Assembly (NCBI GenBank): GCA_018242215.1
Contig: JAFECG010000027.1
Coordinates: 1-64,000 of the forward strand
Origin: Pseudomonadota bacterium
GTDB lineage: Bacteria > Pseudomonadota > Alphaproteobacteria > Rhizobiales > Hyphomicrobiaceae
Direction: 5' to 3'
DNA length: 64,000 nucleotides
A program made the translations under genes and the position numbers. Of the stretch, positions 38,444-47,059 are shown piece after piece. Below the pieces are notes generated by a model that was not told where the DNA came from, did not search any database, and saw nothing but the letters and a program-made list of their open reading frames with translations. Position 1 is the stretch's first letter. Each line of letters opens with the position of its first letter.

Positions 38444-38830
38444 ATGAAAGACCCCCGTACCCTGAGTTACAGTGACGTCGTACGCCAGTGCGACAAGCTG
38501 AAGGCCCGCCTCGCGGAATTCGAGTCCATCAAGAAGGACCACGACTTCTACCAGTACCTGCGGGATAATTTCGACAAGATCAAAGGCGACGTCTCACCGG
38601 CCCAGGATGAGAAGGGAGATGAGTTCGTCCCCGACCTGAAGACCCAGAAGGGCATCGCCTACACCATCATCAAGGCGCACCCCGAGGGCATCTCTCAAGA
38701 GGGCATCATCGCGGAATTCCCCAAATACGGGATGACCGTTAAAGCCTCCTCCCTTTCTTCCCAGCTCAGTGCGCTGAAGAAGAAGCATCTCATCAAAAAG
38801 GTGCGGAGGTTGTTTATGATCAAAAAATAA
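38444..38830 (+). CDS. Winged-helix-like passenger protein
   Basis: 128 residues from MKDPRTLSYSDVV. The N-terminal half is a coiled-coil-like helix (VVRQCDKLKARLAEF, DHDFYQYLRDNFDKIK). The C-terminal half (TQKGIAYTIIKAHPEGISQE and SLSSQLSALKKKHLIKKV) looks like a winged HTH. No family was recognised. It precedes the transposase on the same strand and may regulate the transposon. The longer upstream frame has no support. Confidence 0.6.
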   Translation: MKDPRTLSYSDVVRQCDKLKARLAEFESIKKDHDFYQYLRDNFDKIKGDVSPAQDEKGDEFVPDLKTQKGIAYTIIKAHPEGISQEGIIAEFPKYGMTVKASSLSSQLSALKKKHLIKKVRRLFMIKK

Positions 38831-38832
38831 AG

Positions 38833-38859
38833 CCACCCGCTAATAAGAATAACGGGTGG
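38833..38859 (+). terminator. Stem-loop after 38444-38830 gene
   Basis: CCACCCG and CGGGTGG arms with a 13-bp AT-rich loop, two bases after the stop codon. There is no T-run, so it could be a weak or attenuating terminator. Confidence 0.35.
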
Positions 38860-38975
38860 GGATGTGTCCATTAGCGTGGGAACACACCATCCCTATATCC
38901 CAGAATTCTTCGACGCTCAAGCGCGGCCTGGGCGTATTTTCATGCACAAATTATATCCATAGGAAAGCTAATGAC

Positions 38976-39773
38976 TTGAATTCATTGCCGGCGTTTCGCC
39001 AATTCTCCATTCTCCAATGCCTTATTGAAGGAAATAGTATACGCAGCACCAGCCGTCTTTGCGGTGCCAGTCCCACCACCTGCCTCACGCTGCTACGCCG
39101 CGCGGGCAAAGCCGCAATCAAGATCCTCGACCAACACGTGCGCGACGTGCCCTGCAAGCGGATCGAAGCCGATGAGGTGTGGACGTACCTGCGGACCAAG
39201 CGCGAGAACCTGAAGTATCCACCGCGCTCCACCCAGGGCGAGGGCGACATCTGGCTCTGGGTCGCCTTGTGCCCGGAGACTAAGCTGGTGGTGAGCTGGA
39301 AGCTCGGATGCCGGGGCAACCGCACGGGCACGGTTTTCATGCACGACCTCCGCGGCCGCCTGAAGAACCGCATCCAGCTCTCCACCGACGGGCATGATGC
39401 CTACCTTGAAGCCGTGGAGGCGGCCTTTGGCAAGGACATCGACTATGCGCGGAAGGTGGTTCTGATCAACAAGATCAGCGGCCGCAGCTCCACCGTCATC
39501 CAGGTTATTAGCGGAAGCCCTGACCACGACCTTGCCGGTACGTCATACGTGGAGAGGTTCAACGCGACCCTGCGCAACAGGTGCCGGCGTTACTTCCGCA
39601 AGACCCTCGCAGTGTCCAAGACCATGGAGAACCACGAGCTGGCTGTGGCGCTCAATATGTTCGCCTATAACTTCTGCAACGTGCATGGCAGCCTGCGGGT
39701 GACGCCCGCGATGGCGGCGGGTCTCACCGACCATGTGTGGACGTTGCACGAGTTGCTGCAGGTCTTGGAGTAG
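38976..39773 (+). CDS. IS1-family-like DDE transposase
   Basis: About 265 residues from a TTG with AGGAAAG 9 bp upstream. The same frame extends to 38856 without homology. An N-terminal HTH (LIEGNSIRSTSRLCGASPTT) is followed by CKRIEADEVWTYL with the first catalytic Asp, QLSTDGHDAYLEAVE with the second, and YVERFNATLRNRCRRYFRK with Glu, as in IS1 DDE proteins. It lies just inside the right inverted repeat. No frameshift was found. Confidence 0.85.
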   Translation: MNSLPAFRQFSILQCLIEGNSIRSTSRLCGASPTTCLTLLRRAGKAAIKILDQHVRDVPCKRIEADEVWTYLRTKRENLKYPPRSTQGEGDIWLWVALCPETKLVVSWKLGCRGNRTGTVFMHDLRGRLKNRIQLSTDGHDAYLEAVEAAFGKDIDYARKVVLINKISGRSSTVIQVISGSPDHDLAGTSYVERFNATLRNRCRRYFRKTLAVSKTMENHELAVALNMFAYNFCNVHGSLRVTPAMAAGLTDHVWTLHELLQVLE

Positions 39774-39789
39774 AAGTCGATGAGATGTG

Positions 39790-39815
39790 GGCCTGGTTTC
39801 GACCAGGCCTTTTTT
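39790..39815 (+). terminator. Rho-independent terminator after transposase
   Basis: GGCCTGGT-TTCG-ACCAGGCC, an 8-bp perfect stem with a tetraloop, followed by TTTTTT. 16 bp after the transposase stop and inside the right inverted repeat boundary. Confidence 0.9.
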
Positions 39816-39825
39816 GTTGTCGCTG

Positions 39826-39908
39826 CCGAAGGTTTCGGTCAGGGCCGAACGCCAGGCAGGCAAACTGGTACAGTTGTGGACACCCCAGTGGCTAATTAGA
39901 ACACCACC
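39826..39908 (-). repeat. Right 83-bp terminal inverted repeat
   Basis: The reverse complement is identical to 35190-35272. The match starts at the outer end with GGTGGTGTT on the complementary strand and ends inside at CCGAAGGTTTCGG. Confidence 0.9.
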
Positions 39909-39947
39909 GCTCTCTTTAATCTGTGATCAAAGGCTTCGAAAACTGAC

Positions 39948-40553
39948 ATGATCCACGATGAACGTCCTGCTCGCACTTTGATGCGGTTGCTTCTTGCTGC
40001 TCTCGCTCTCCTGGTCATTCCTGGATTTGCCAACGCTCACATCATTCAAAACGGCGCCGTCGGCTTTCAGAGTGGCTTCACTCATCCGCTAACTGGGCCA
40101 GATCACTTTCTGGCAATGTTCGCCGTCGGTCTCTGGGGCGCACAGATGGGAGGACGATCGGTATGGACGCTTCCGGTGACTTTCCCTCTCATCATGGTGC
40201 TTGGAGGGATCATGGGAATTCTCGGCGTGCCATTAATCGGCATCGAAACGGGAATCGCACTATCGATCCTCGCGCTCGGCAGCGCCATCGCGTGCGCCTG
40301 GAAGCCACCGGAGTGGGGGGCGTTGATTCTAATCGCCGTCTTCGCTATTTGCCATGGCTATGCTCATGTCTCCGAACTTCCAAAAGCAGCAGATCCGGCG
40401 GATTTCGCTATCGGCTTTGTGATCGCGACGGGCCTCATCCATCTCTTTGGCATCGGCGTCGGTCTTGCGCTGCATAAGCCATATCAAGGTCGTATTGCTC
40501 GTGTTCTCGGAGGCTTGATTGCCTTGGGCGGCGTCTATTTCCTTTTCGCATGA
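39948..40553 (+). CDS. HupE/UreJ family membrane protein
   Basis: 201 residues with an N-terminal signal (LLLAALALLVIPGFANAH) and six or so helices. HPLTGPDHFLAM in the first loop and GYAHVSELP in the third are the HupE/UreJ signatures. Family members transport nickel or another divalent metal, or act as accessories to hydrogenase or urease. No such enzyme is near here. It overlaps the next gene by ATGA. Confidence 0.88.
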   Translation: MIHDERPARTLMRLLLAALALLVIPGFANAHIIQNGAVGFQSGFTHPLTGPDHFLAMFAVGLWGAQMGGRSVWTLPVTFPLIMVLGGIMGILGVPLIGIETGIALSILALGSAIACAWKPPEWGALILIAVFAICHGYAHVSELPKAADPADFAIGFVIATGLIHLFGIGVGLALHKPYQGRIARVLGGLIALGGVYFLFA

Positions 40554-40927
40554 TGAACCGATTATCGAGTCAGTGGATAGGTCCAGCACTTGGCGCGTTC
40601 GGAGCGCTCGGCTTCGTTCTCCTTGAGCGCGAGCCACCCGGATCGCGCACGCTTATATCGTGGTGGATCCTGGAGCGAGCGCTTTCGGCCGAGAACGCTT
40701 TACCCCTCGTCGGCTTTGGCGTCGCAATTGCTCTCCTCGACCGCGTCCAGGCGGCCGTCGTCGGCTCACTCTTTCTCATCGGAACGCTAATGGGCTTTAA
40801 TAATCATCGTGCCTTCGTTACAGTCATGGGGTTTGTGCCCAACGCGGCCGATCATCTCTTCTTGAGCGGTCCAATCGCCTTAATCGCAGCGGGTCTGATG
40901 CGATGCTCGCCCAAAGGACCTGCTTAA
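40550..40927 (+). CDS. Small membrane protein of unknown function
   Basis: 125 residues with about four hydrophobic segments (WIGPALGAFGALGFVLL, LPLVGFGVAIALLD, AVVGSLFLIGTLMGF, LSGPIALIAAGLM). It is coupled to HupE by an ATGA overlap and overlapped by the next gene. It may be an accessory of the putative metal transporter. No family was recognised. Confidence 0.65.
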   Translation: MMNRLSSQWIGPALGAFGALGFVLLEREPPGSRTLISWWILERALSAENALPLVGFGVAIALLDRVQAAVVGSLFLIGTLMGFNNHRAFVTVMGFVPNAADHLFLSGPIALIAAGLMRCSPKGPA

Positions 40928-41232
40928 CGGATCCCACCATCAACAGCTGGACTGTCTCCTTGATCGCCGTGGGGCTCGGAGTTTGGGTCATTGTGACGAT
41001 CGCACTTTGCGTACGATCGTTCTATCGACGTTGGTTCCCCGTTGCGGCCCGGATCGTCGGGAGTTGGTTTCTCGCGATCGGCCTTTTGTATGGGAGCGCT
41101 GCATTTGTCGTGCGCCCCGCGTTGCCACAACCGGATACGAATTTGATGCCACCCGCGCCCGCAAGAGCACTTCCGGACGTCAATACGAGTCCCTCCTGGC
41201 CGGCGCCGGAGGAGCTTCCCACTGAACCATGA
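40903..41232 (+). CDS. Bitopic membrane protein with Pro-rich tail
   Basis: 109 residues with two hydrophobic segments (VSLIAVGLGVWVIVTIALCV, IVGSWFLAIGLLYGSAAFVV) and a Pro-rich C-terminus (PPAPARALPD, APEELPTEP), probably periplasmic. It overlaps the previous gene by 25 bp. Not assigned. Confidence 0.55.
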   Translation: MLAQRTCLTDPTINSWTVSLIAVGLGVWVIVTIALCVRSFYRRWFPVAARIVGSWFLAIGLLYGSAAFVVRPALPQPDTNLMPPAPARALPDVNTSPSWPAPEELPTEP

Positions 41233-41296
41233 GTGACATGGGCCGCCGAATGGGCACGGCGTGCAAAGCTCGCAGAGAAGATTGGAGACACCTCTC

Positions 41297-42301
41297 ATGC
41301 GGTTGCGATCGGTTCTCGCCGTTCTTCTGCAATGGCTCAGTCTATTTCTCATCACAGTATTCTCACCGCTGACACAAATGTCCGTCGCATTAGAGCCGCG
41401 CGCCAGCATTCCAGCGTGGCTACGCGCCCATGTTGGTGACGGCGAAGGGCAGATTTCCAAAGTCGTGCTGGAGAGAGCACGCGCGCTTTATCTGCAAAAG
41501 TTGCGCGACGGCAAGATCAAAAATCCTTGCTACTTCGGCATGGACGCAACACGCCCCCATGATCTTGGAGGCGGAAAACTGGGACGCCGATTTTACATTG
41601 TTTGTGAAGCGCGACGCTCATATCGAGCGATACCTGCGGGACATGGCGGCGGCCGCAACTTGAAAGGGATTGTAGATTTTTCAAACGGCAGGCGATGTGC
41701 TGCGAATTTCGGCAATGCCCTCGACTCCAAACTGACGGCCGGAGGTGCTTATCTAACCGCCGAAGCAAAAACGTCTTTCAAAGGCTATTATCGCGCGTCC
41801 AACAAGATGGAAATCCTCAAACGCACATTCATTCGGTTCGACGGCCAAGAGGATACCGCAAACGCCAGAGCGCGCGAAATCGGCGGCCATGCTGCGATCG
41901 CCTTAAAGAACGTTTGCCTTCGAAAGCAACCGGGCAGCCCTTACGAAAACCCCAATGGATATGTGCCTTTCGGAGAACTCGTGGATTATAGCGGTGGTCG
42001 AAGCGATGGTTGCACCAGTTGGTCACCCGCAGACGCTCGACAAATTGTCCGGATGACTGAGGGCGATCCAACGACACTCTATATCTATCCGGAGGCGGCC
42101 GATGTCAGTGGCGTGGCACAAGCATTGGCCGCCCACCAGCAGCCCCCGCGTCAGAATTTATACTGGAACGCCTCTTGCTTGAAAGAAATCCGTTCGCCGA
42201 AATTCTGGTCGAAGGAAACCCTTGGTCCCATCATCGCGCAATACGAAAAGGATCACCCGCCACCGCCAGAGCGCCCGCCGCCGATGTGCAAGATTCCCTA
42301 G
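41297..42301 (+). CDS. YkuD_2-type L,D-transpeptidase-like secreted protein
   Basis: 334 residues from MRLRSVLAVLL with TTGGAGA upstream. The signal peptide ends near MSVALEP. The core contains KLTAGGAYLTAEAKTSFKGY, ARAREIGGHAAI and GGRSDGCTSWSPADA, matching the conserved His and Cys positions of murein L,D-transpeptidase catalytic (YkuD_2) proteins. It then ends in a Pro-rich tail. Such enzymes crosslink or trim peptidoglycan in the periplasm. The match is by motif, moderately confident. It follows the HupE genes. Confidence 0.65.
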   Translation: MRLRSVLAVLLQWLSLFLITVFSPLTQMSVALEPRASIPAWLRAHVGDGEGQISKVVLERARALYLQKLRDGKIKNPCYFGMDATRPHDLGGGKLGRRFYIVCEARRSYRAIPAGHGGGRNLKGIVDFSNGRRCAANFGNALDSKLTAGGAYLTAEAKTSFKGYYRASNKMEILKRTFIRFDGQEDTANARAREIGGHAAIALKNVCLRKQPGSPYENPNGYVPFGELVDYSGGRSDGCTSWSPADARQIVRMTEGDPTTLYIYPEAADVSGVAQALAAHQQPPRQNLYWNASCLKEIRSPKFWSKETLGPIIAQYEKDHPPPPERPPPMCKIP

Positions 42302-42579
42302 CCTTGGCCGGCCCTTCCTCCACGGCGAACGACCGCTCATTTGAGCTTCGAACCTCTTTTCGGCACATACTTATGCGCAGGCCGGAGCAACAGGCCCCCC
42401 ATCGGCATACCTCGTCAAACGTCCTTTTCTGCCGTTCTTAGCCGTCGAGAACTCGCGGGCCACAGCTTCGGTGAACTCTCTTTCGTCGCTTTCTCTGCCG
42501 TCACCGTTTGGGCGTCTTGCGCGGTCTTTCGGGGCGCGGACTTCAAGGGATATGTAATGCTTCGTTGGCTTATCTTGCC

Positions 42580-42824
42580 CCTATCGATCCTGATATCCTC
42601 GAGCGTGTCCAGCAGCGGCTCGAGGATGATCCCGACAAGATGCGCCTGCGGTGCCAGACGTTGAGCATCCCTTCGGAACGCTGAAGGCGTGGATGGGTGC
42701 CACACACTTCAAAATGAAGACCCTGAAGCACGTTGCCACCGAGATGGCATTGCACGTCCTGGCATACAATCTGAAGCGGGTGATGGCGATTGTCGGTGTG
42801 CCGCAGCTGCTCGAGGCGATGTGA
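42580..42824 (+). pseudogene. 3' remnant of IS1182-type transposase
   Basis: Two frames give the transposase end: IDPDILERVQQRLEDDPDKM with MRLRCQT in one, then, shifted by one base near 42660, EHPFGTLKAWMGATHFKMKT and a helical tail ending VPQLLEAM. Only the C-terminal piece is preserved. Confidence 0.75.
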
Positions 42825-43080
42825 AACCGGCGACTGAGCTGGACTTCTTACCAGAAAGCCGGCTGCATCTTCGTTCTCACACAGCCTCTCGGCAAAGCAG
42901 CTCTCGGCTCAGAAGCGGCCCGCAAAACCGCTTGCTTGAAATTTGTACGAAACCTGCGAGGCAACTTCTAAGTCAGTTTTTGCCGAGAAAGCGGATATGC
43001 GTGAAGCAAGCTCTGGGACCTTTATCTGGAGCCGCAGCATGTCCGCAATCTCCCCGAGAGCACACCACAACCGAGCAGAC

Positions 43081-43485
43081 TTAGCTCCGTTTTTGCCTCC
43101 CTTTCTGTACCCCACCAGGGTCCCAAACCTCCACCCATCTTGGTCTCCGTTTTGGAGCTTTTGGATTTTCCCCCAATAGTTTCTCAAACGCCGAAAGCTT
43201 TCTTGAGAGGCTTTTGTCCGCGATCCGCTCCAGCTCTCGAAAATGGGTAACGATTTTTTTGCCGAGAGGAGTGAGGACGGCACCTCCGGAACGACCGGCT
43301 CTACGGACTTCGATGAGCGGATCATCGAACATGTCATTTAGGATTTGAACGACATTCCAGACCTGCCGGTAGGTGAGGCCGACGCTGCGCGCAGCAGCCG
43401 TAAGTGAAGCGTAGCGATCGATCGCTTCCAGTATTGCTATCCGCCCGGGGCCGATGGTGCCTCCCGAAGCCAGCTCCAAGCGCAT
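43081..43485 (-). CDS. ModE-like winged-helix regulator without effector domain
   Basis: About 134 residues from MRLELASGGTI (an ATG 16 codons upstream is possible). The N-terminal domain of ModE/LysR is present: GPGRIAILEAIDRYASLTAA, GLTYRQVWNVVQILND and GRSGGAVLTPLG. There is no molybdate-binding TOP domain, only a basic tail (KAPKRRPRW). It is divergent from the TonB receptor, with two palindromes in between, and is the likely regulator of the uptake locus. The ligand, if any, is unknown. Confidence 0.85.
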   Translation of the reverse strand: MRLELASGGTIGPGRIAILEAIDRYASLTAAARSVGLTYRQVWNVVQILNDMFDDPLIEVRRAGRSGGAVLTPLGKKIVTHFRELERIADKSLSRKLSAFEKLLGENPKAPKRRPRWVEVWDPGGVQKGRQKRS

Positions 43486-43608
43486 AAATAGGTAGATCGC
43501 CACACTGTTCCCCCTCTTCGCTGACTTCGGCATCCTTAGTCGAAAGATATCGTGCCGTCGATAACGCGATCGAGCACGGCGATCACGTTAATAAAACGGC
43601 CTTCTAAT

Positions 43609-43626
43609 CATGAAGTTGACTTCATG
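43609..43626. promoter_or_regulatory. Perfect palindrome in the ModE-like/TonB receptor intergenic region
   Basis: CATGAAGT-TG-ACTTCATG, an 18-bp dyad with perfect 8-bp arms. It is a strong candidate for the binding site of the divergently transcribed regulator. Confidence 0.6.
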
Positions 43627-43637
43627 TTTTAGACGTA

Positions 43638-43661
43638 CGATATTCCCGAGCGGAAATATCG
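43638..43661. promoter_or_regulatory. Second, ModE-box-like inverted repeat
   Basis: CGATATTCC and GGAAATATCG flank CGAGC, 34 bp before the TonB receptor ATG. The AT-rich arms bounded by CG resemble ModE boxes (CGTTATATA / TATATAACG). Confidence 0.45.
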
Positions 43662-43695
43662 TTTGCGGTGGGGACCGCTTCTGGGGGAGTTGGGA

Positions 43696-45984
43696 ATGTC
43701 GATTGGTCAGCCGTTTCGCTGCGGCGGGTTTCGGTTGTCTGTTTGGGCGGTTACGAGTCTCATGTCGATTGCCACATCCGTGGGGTGCTCGTCATTCGCG
43801 GCGGCCGAAGAGAAAGCAAATGATTCCAGCACGAAAGAACTGCCGGCTGTTACTGTCCGGACTGCTCACAAAACAACGACGCGGACAAATAAGAAGCCAA
43901 AAAGGCAGAGTAAGAGCGTGGAAGCGCCGGCATCAAATGCCAGCGAGTCATCCGATCACAGCGATATCGCGGATATAAGATTTGTTCCGGTTGAGGGTAC
44001 GGTGGTCGATGGATATCGCGTTTCAAACGTTTCAGACGTCGGTCCGTTAGGTGAAAGACCTCTGTTGACGACGCCCTATTCGATCAGCGTCATCCCTCAG
44101 GATCTGATCAAAAACGCGCAGGCAACAACAACGGATGATCTCTTCCGGCTGGATCCGTTCATTCATAACATGTGGCCGGTCGCACGAGGTAATCCTCTCA
44201 CGACCGTCATGCGTGGCTTCACGACTACCACGTCATATCTCGATAATATGCGTCTGGAGAACGCGCAGGTCATTTTCCCCGAGGGCCTTGATCGCGTTGA
44301 AGTTCTGACCGGACTGAGTGGTTTTCTTTATGGGCCTGCGTCTCCTGGCGGAACGATCAATTATGTCTTGAAGGAGCCGACGCGGACGTCTTTTGCCGAG
44401 GTCAGAGCCGGTTTGGTCAATGACAGCGGTTACGTAACCGCCGATTTGGGTGGACCTCTGGCACCAGGAGCAAACACCTTCTACCGGATCACGGGTGTGC
44501 ACCAGGACGGCGGCACGGCGGTCGACGGCCAGAACGTCGAACGAAACTACGTGGCAGGTGCATTTGACTTCAAAATCGCCGACAATGTTCTGCTGCAGCT
44601 TAAGGGCTTCCATGGGGATTACCACGCGGACGGACCTGATCCCTTCTGGGTCGTTTCGGGATCCGCCCTTTATCCCTCCGCGCCGGACGCGGGCAAGCTC
44701 TGGGGTCAGAAGTGGGGATATGTCGACAATGAGCAGGATGGCGGCAATGCCAAGCTGAAGTGGGATATCAATAAGTTATTTTCTTTCCGTGCCGGGTACA
44801 CCTACATAAGCGCATCAAACGGCTCAATTTCGATAAACAATACAATCTCCGACAACAGCGGCACCTACAGCGAAAGCGCTCTCGCCAATGCGGCAGGAAC
44901 TCTAACCACACAGTCAGGATATGCGATTGTCGACGCGCATTTTGCGACCGGCGATCTCGCCCATGCGGTGAGTGCCGGTTATTCCGCCGGTTACTACAAA
45001 TCGGCTCTTCCGCTCGATCCTACAGCTTCTTTCAATCTCGGTTCTGGCTTCAGCTTGACGACACCGACCTATGTCGCGCCGCATAGCTTCGATATCGGCA
45101 ATCGGCCAGAGTCAACCTACTTCACGCGCGGAGAAAATAACGTCTTTATCGGTGACACTATGGATTGGGGTCGTTATTGGTCGGCGATCGTCGGCGTGAA
45201 CTATGCGACCATCGATACGAGCAACTACACTTACATTCCTCCTGCGGGGCAACCACGTTCAAAGACTGCGGAATATGACGAAAGCAAATTTACTCCGACG
45301 GGATCCATCATTTTCAAGCCGACCGATTGGTCATCGATCTATGCCTCTTACATGCAGGGGCTGGAGCAGGGCGGAACGGCGCCGGCGAATGCGGTCAATC
45401 CCGGCACGAACCTTCCGCCTTACCTGAGCGAACAATACGAAGTCGGAACGAAATTGCAGTTGGGCGGTGCTCTTCTTACCTTCGCTGCCTTCGATATCAC
45501 AAAATCTTATGCCTATCTCGATCCGGACACGCTCATTTATCGATCAGCTGGCCTTCAGCATAACCAAGGTGTCGAGCTAGGGCTCACCGGCAAAGTCAGC
45601 CGCGATCTGACGCTATTTGGCGGGTTCACGGCCGTTCATGCACGCGTGGAAGACGATCCGACCCTCGAAGGCAAACGCCCCGTCGACGTTCCCGCCGAGA
45701 TTTTCAAGCTCTATGCCGAATACAATATTCACGACATCCCCGGTCTGACTCTGACCGGCGGAGTCAACTATGCAAGCGACTTCGCCGCGTTCGCTGACAA
45801 TCATCAGTTCCTGCCGGATGTGTGGACTGGCGACGTCGGCCTTCGCTACGAAACGATCATCGGCAAGACGCCTTTCATTACGCGCCTCGATGTTACGAAC
45901 GTCACCGACGAAAGCTATTGGATGAGCAGCCGCTTTATCGGCGCGCCTCGAGCGATAGTCCTGACGGGCGAAACGCGTTTCTAG
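43696..45984 (+). CDS. TonB-dependent outer membrane receptor (siderophore-type)
   Basis: 762 residues from MSIGQPFRCGG, where a purine-rich GGGGGAGTTGGG precedes. The signal peptide ends near SSFAAAEE. A plug domain follows (LLTTPYSISVIPQDLI, MRGFTTTTSYLDNMRLE, PEGLDRVEVLTGLSGFLYG), then a beta-barrel ending in Phe (VLTGETRF). The TonB box lies near LPAVTVRT. The plug resembles siderophore receptors. The ligand is open: ferric siderophore, heme, cobalamin or a molybdenum-chelate are all conceivable. It is the first gene of a run with radical SAM and periplasmic binding protein genes. Confidence 0.93.
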   Translation: MSIGQPFRCGGFRLSVWAVTSLMSIATSVGCSSFAAAEEKANDSSTKELPAVTVRTAHKTTTRTNKKPKRQSKSVEAPASNASESSDHSDIADIRFVPVEGTVVDGYRVSNVSDVGPLGERPLLTTPYSISVIPQDLIKNAQATTTDDLFRLDPFIHNMWPVARGNPLTTVMRGFTTTTSYLDNMRLENAQVIFPEGLDRVEVLTGLSGFLYGPASPGGTINYVLKEPTRTSFAEVRAGLVNDSGYVTADLGGPLAPGANTFYRITGVHQDGGTAVDGQNVERNYVAGAFDFKIADNVLLQLKGFHGDYHADGPDPFWVVSGSALYPSAPDAGKLWGQKWGYVDNEQDGGNAKLKWDINKLFSFRAGYTYISASNGSISINNTISDNSGTYSESALANAAGTLTTQSGYAIVDAHFATGDLAHAVSAGYSAGYYKSALPLDPTASFNLGSGFSLTTPTYVAPHSFDIGNRPESTYFTRGENNVFIGDTMDWGRYWSAIVGVNYATIDTSNYTYIPPAGQPRSKTAEYDESKFTPTGSIIFKPTDWSSIYASYMQGLEQGGTAPANAVNPGTNLPPYLSEQYEVGTKLQLGGALLTFAAFDITKSYAYLDPDTLIYRSAGLQHNQGVELGLTGKVSRDLTLFGGFTAVHARVEDDPTLEGKRPVDVPAEIFKLYAEYNIHDIPGLTLTGGVNYASDFAAFADNHQFLPDVWTGDVGLRYETIIGKTPFITRLDVTNVTDESYWMSSRFIGAPRAIVLTGETRF

Positions 45985-46009
45985 TGATCTATTAAGGGAT
46001 TGATAGCGC

Positions 46010-47041
46010 TTGACCCGTCAAATTCAAATCGTCGGCATTGGGATTCATACCAAAACCTCTCCGTGTGCGCACGCCTGCCGCTATTGTTTGATGGGGCGGA
46101 AGAGCAGTGATGGCGTCTCGACCGCTCGCCATATCGCAGTTGTAGACCGCTTCATCGAATGGAGGGCGCGGAACAAGACGTCTGATTTTCAGATCGGGCA
46201 AGCCGTCAACTATGCGTCGAACCTCAGCGCCGAAGACCAAGGCCAGCTCATGCAATTACACAAGCGCTTGGGCTGGGCGAGACTGACGATGCGCATACAT
46301 TTGGGCGGATTACCGATTTGGTCCGACGCGGAGATCGCGAAATGGCTTCGTGTACGCAAAGCGTCGGGCGTGGAAACCGTACATGGATCGCTAGCGGGCC
46401 ACGGGCGCATCCACGACTACTGGAATAATCGTAAGGGCGATTTCGATTACCTGCTCAAGATTTTTCGCTTCGCCGCAGATGAGGGGCTCGGTCTTCGTCA
46501 ACGCCTATTCGCGATCAAGAGCACGTTGTCGATCCTCGGTGAGACGGTCGCTTTGCTCGATCAAGCCGGAGAGCCGGTTGAGCGCTATCTGATGCCGTTT
46601 TTTTACCGTGGAACGGCTCTTCGACACGAGCAGGAGCGCATTTCGAAACGGGATCTGGACGCTCTCGCGCCCACTGCCCAATATCTCTTGGATAGGGACG
46701 ACCATCGCTGGAGATCAGAGGCAGATTGGGTGTCTGTGCTCCGAAATTCGTCACATGATGCCGAACCCATTAGTCTACAGCTCGAGCTTACAGCACGTAA
46801 CATAGAAACCATTGAAAAGAGTTCGTGCGACGAAATTCTTGAACGACTGACCAAACAAACGCTAACCGCTTATGACGCAATCCCTGGTCGCGAGGAACTT
46901 TTAGAGCGCTGGTCGGATGATCAAAACACGTACATTTATCCCTACGCCCAGGACGTCGAGCGGCTTTGGCTCGACCGTTATCTTCGAGAAAATCCCACCA
47001 AGTTTGAGCGCCATCTCACTCATCTGACCGATCGGCACTGA
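46010..47041 (+). CDS. Radical SAM protein in TonB/ABC uptake locus
   Basis: 343 residues from a TTG with TAAGGGA upstream. SPCAHACRYC gives C19-x3-C23-x2-C26, the radical SAM cluster motif, followed by a partial TIM-barrel-like pattern (LTMRIHLGGLP, FAIKSTLSILGE). The C-terminal 150 residues have no identified domain. No SPASM, HemN or MoaA-specific features were seen. It lies 26 bp after the TonB receptor and 19 bp before the binding protein gene, so it is part of the operon and may modify or release the imported compound in the cytoplasm. The substrate is unknown. Confidence 0.8.
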   Translation: MTRQIQIVGIGIHTKTSPCAHACRYCLMGRKSSDGVSTARHIAVVDRFIEWRARNKTSDFQIGQAVNYASNLSAEDQGQLMQLHKRLGWARLTMRIHLGGLPIWSDAEIAKWLRVRKASGVETVHGSLAGHGRIHDYWNNRKGDFDYLLKIFRFAADEGLGLRQRLFAIKSTLSILGETVALLDQAGEPVERYLMPFFYRGTALRHEQERISKRDLDALAPTAQYLLDRDDHRWRSEADWVSVLRNSSHDAEPISLQLELTARNIETIEKSSCDEILERLTKQTLTAYDAIPGREELLERWSDDQNTYIYPYAQDVERLWLDRYLRENPTKFERHLTHLTDRH

Positions 47042-47059
47042 ACAGAGGACGGCATTAGA

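Larger units (their letters stand above)
35190..39908. mobile_element. IS1-like transposon with passenger genes
   Basis: A 4.7-kb element defined by perfect 83-bp inverted repeats. The repeats begin GGTGGTGTT, similar to ends of IS1-family elements, and an IS1-like DDE transposase lies at the right end. The cargo is a P-loop ATPase, PIN-GNAT protein, PUA-like and Fic genes (both damaged), and a winged-helix-like orphan. No 8-10-bp target duplication is visible (left flank TGATTTTG, right flank GCTCTCTT), so the flanks may have rearranged. Confidence 0.8.

Noticed and set aside
37346-38542. 398-residue minus-strand frame across the Fic gene
   Set aside because: Arg/Gly/Pro-rich, overlaps the Fic frame with its recognisable motifs.
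35182-39916. Target-site duplication at the transposon ends
   Set aside because: Flanking octamers TGATTTTG and GCTCTCTT do not match, so no duplication is claimed.
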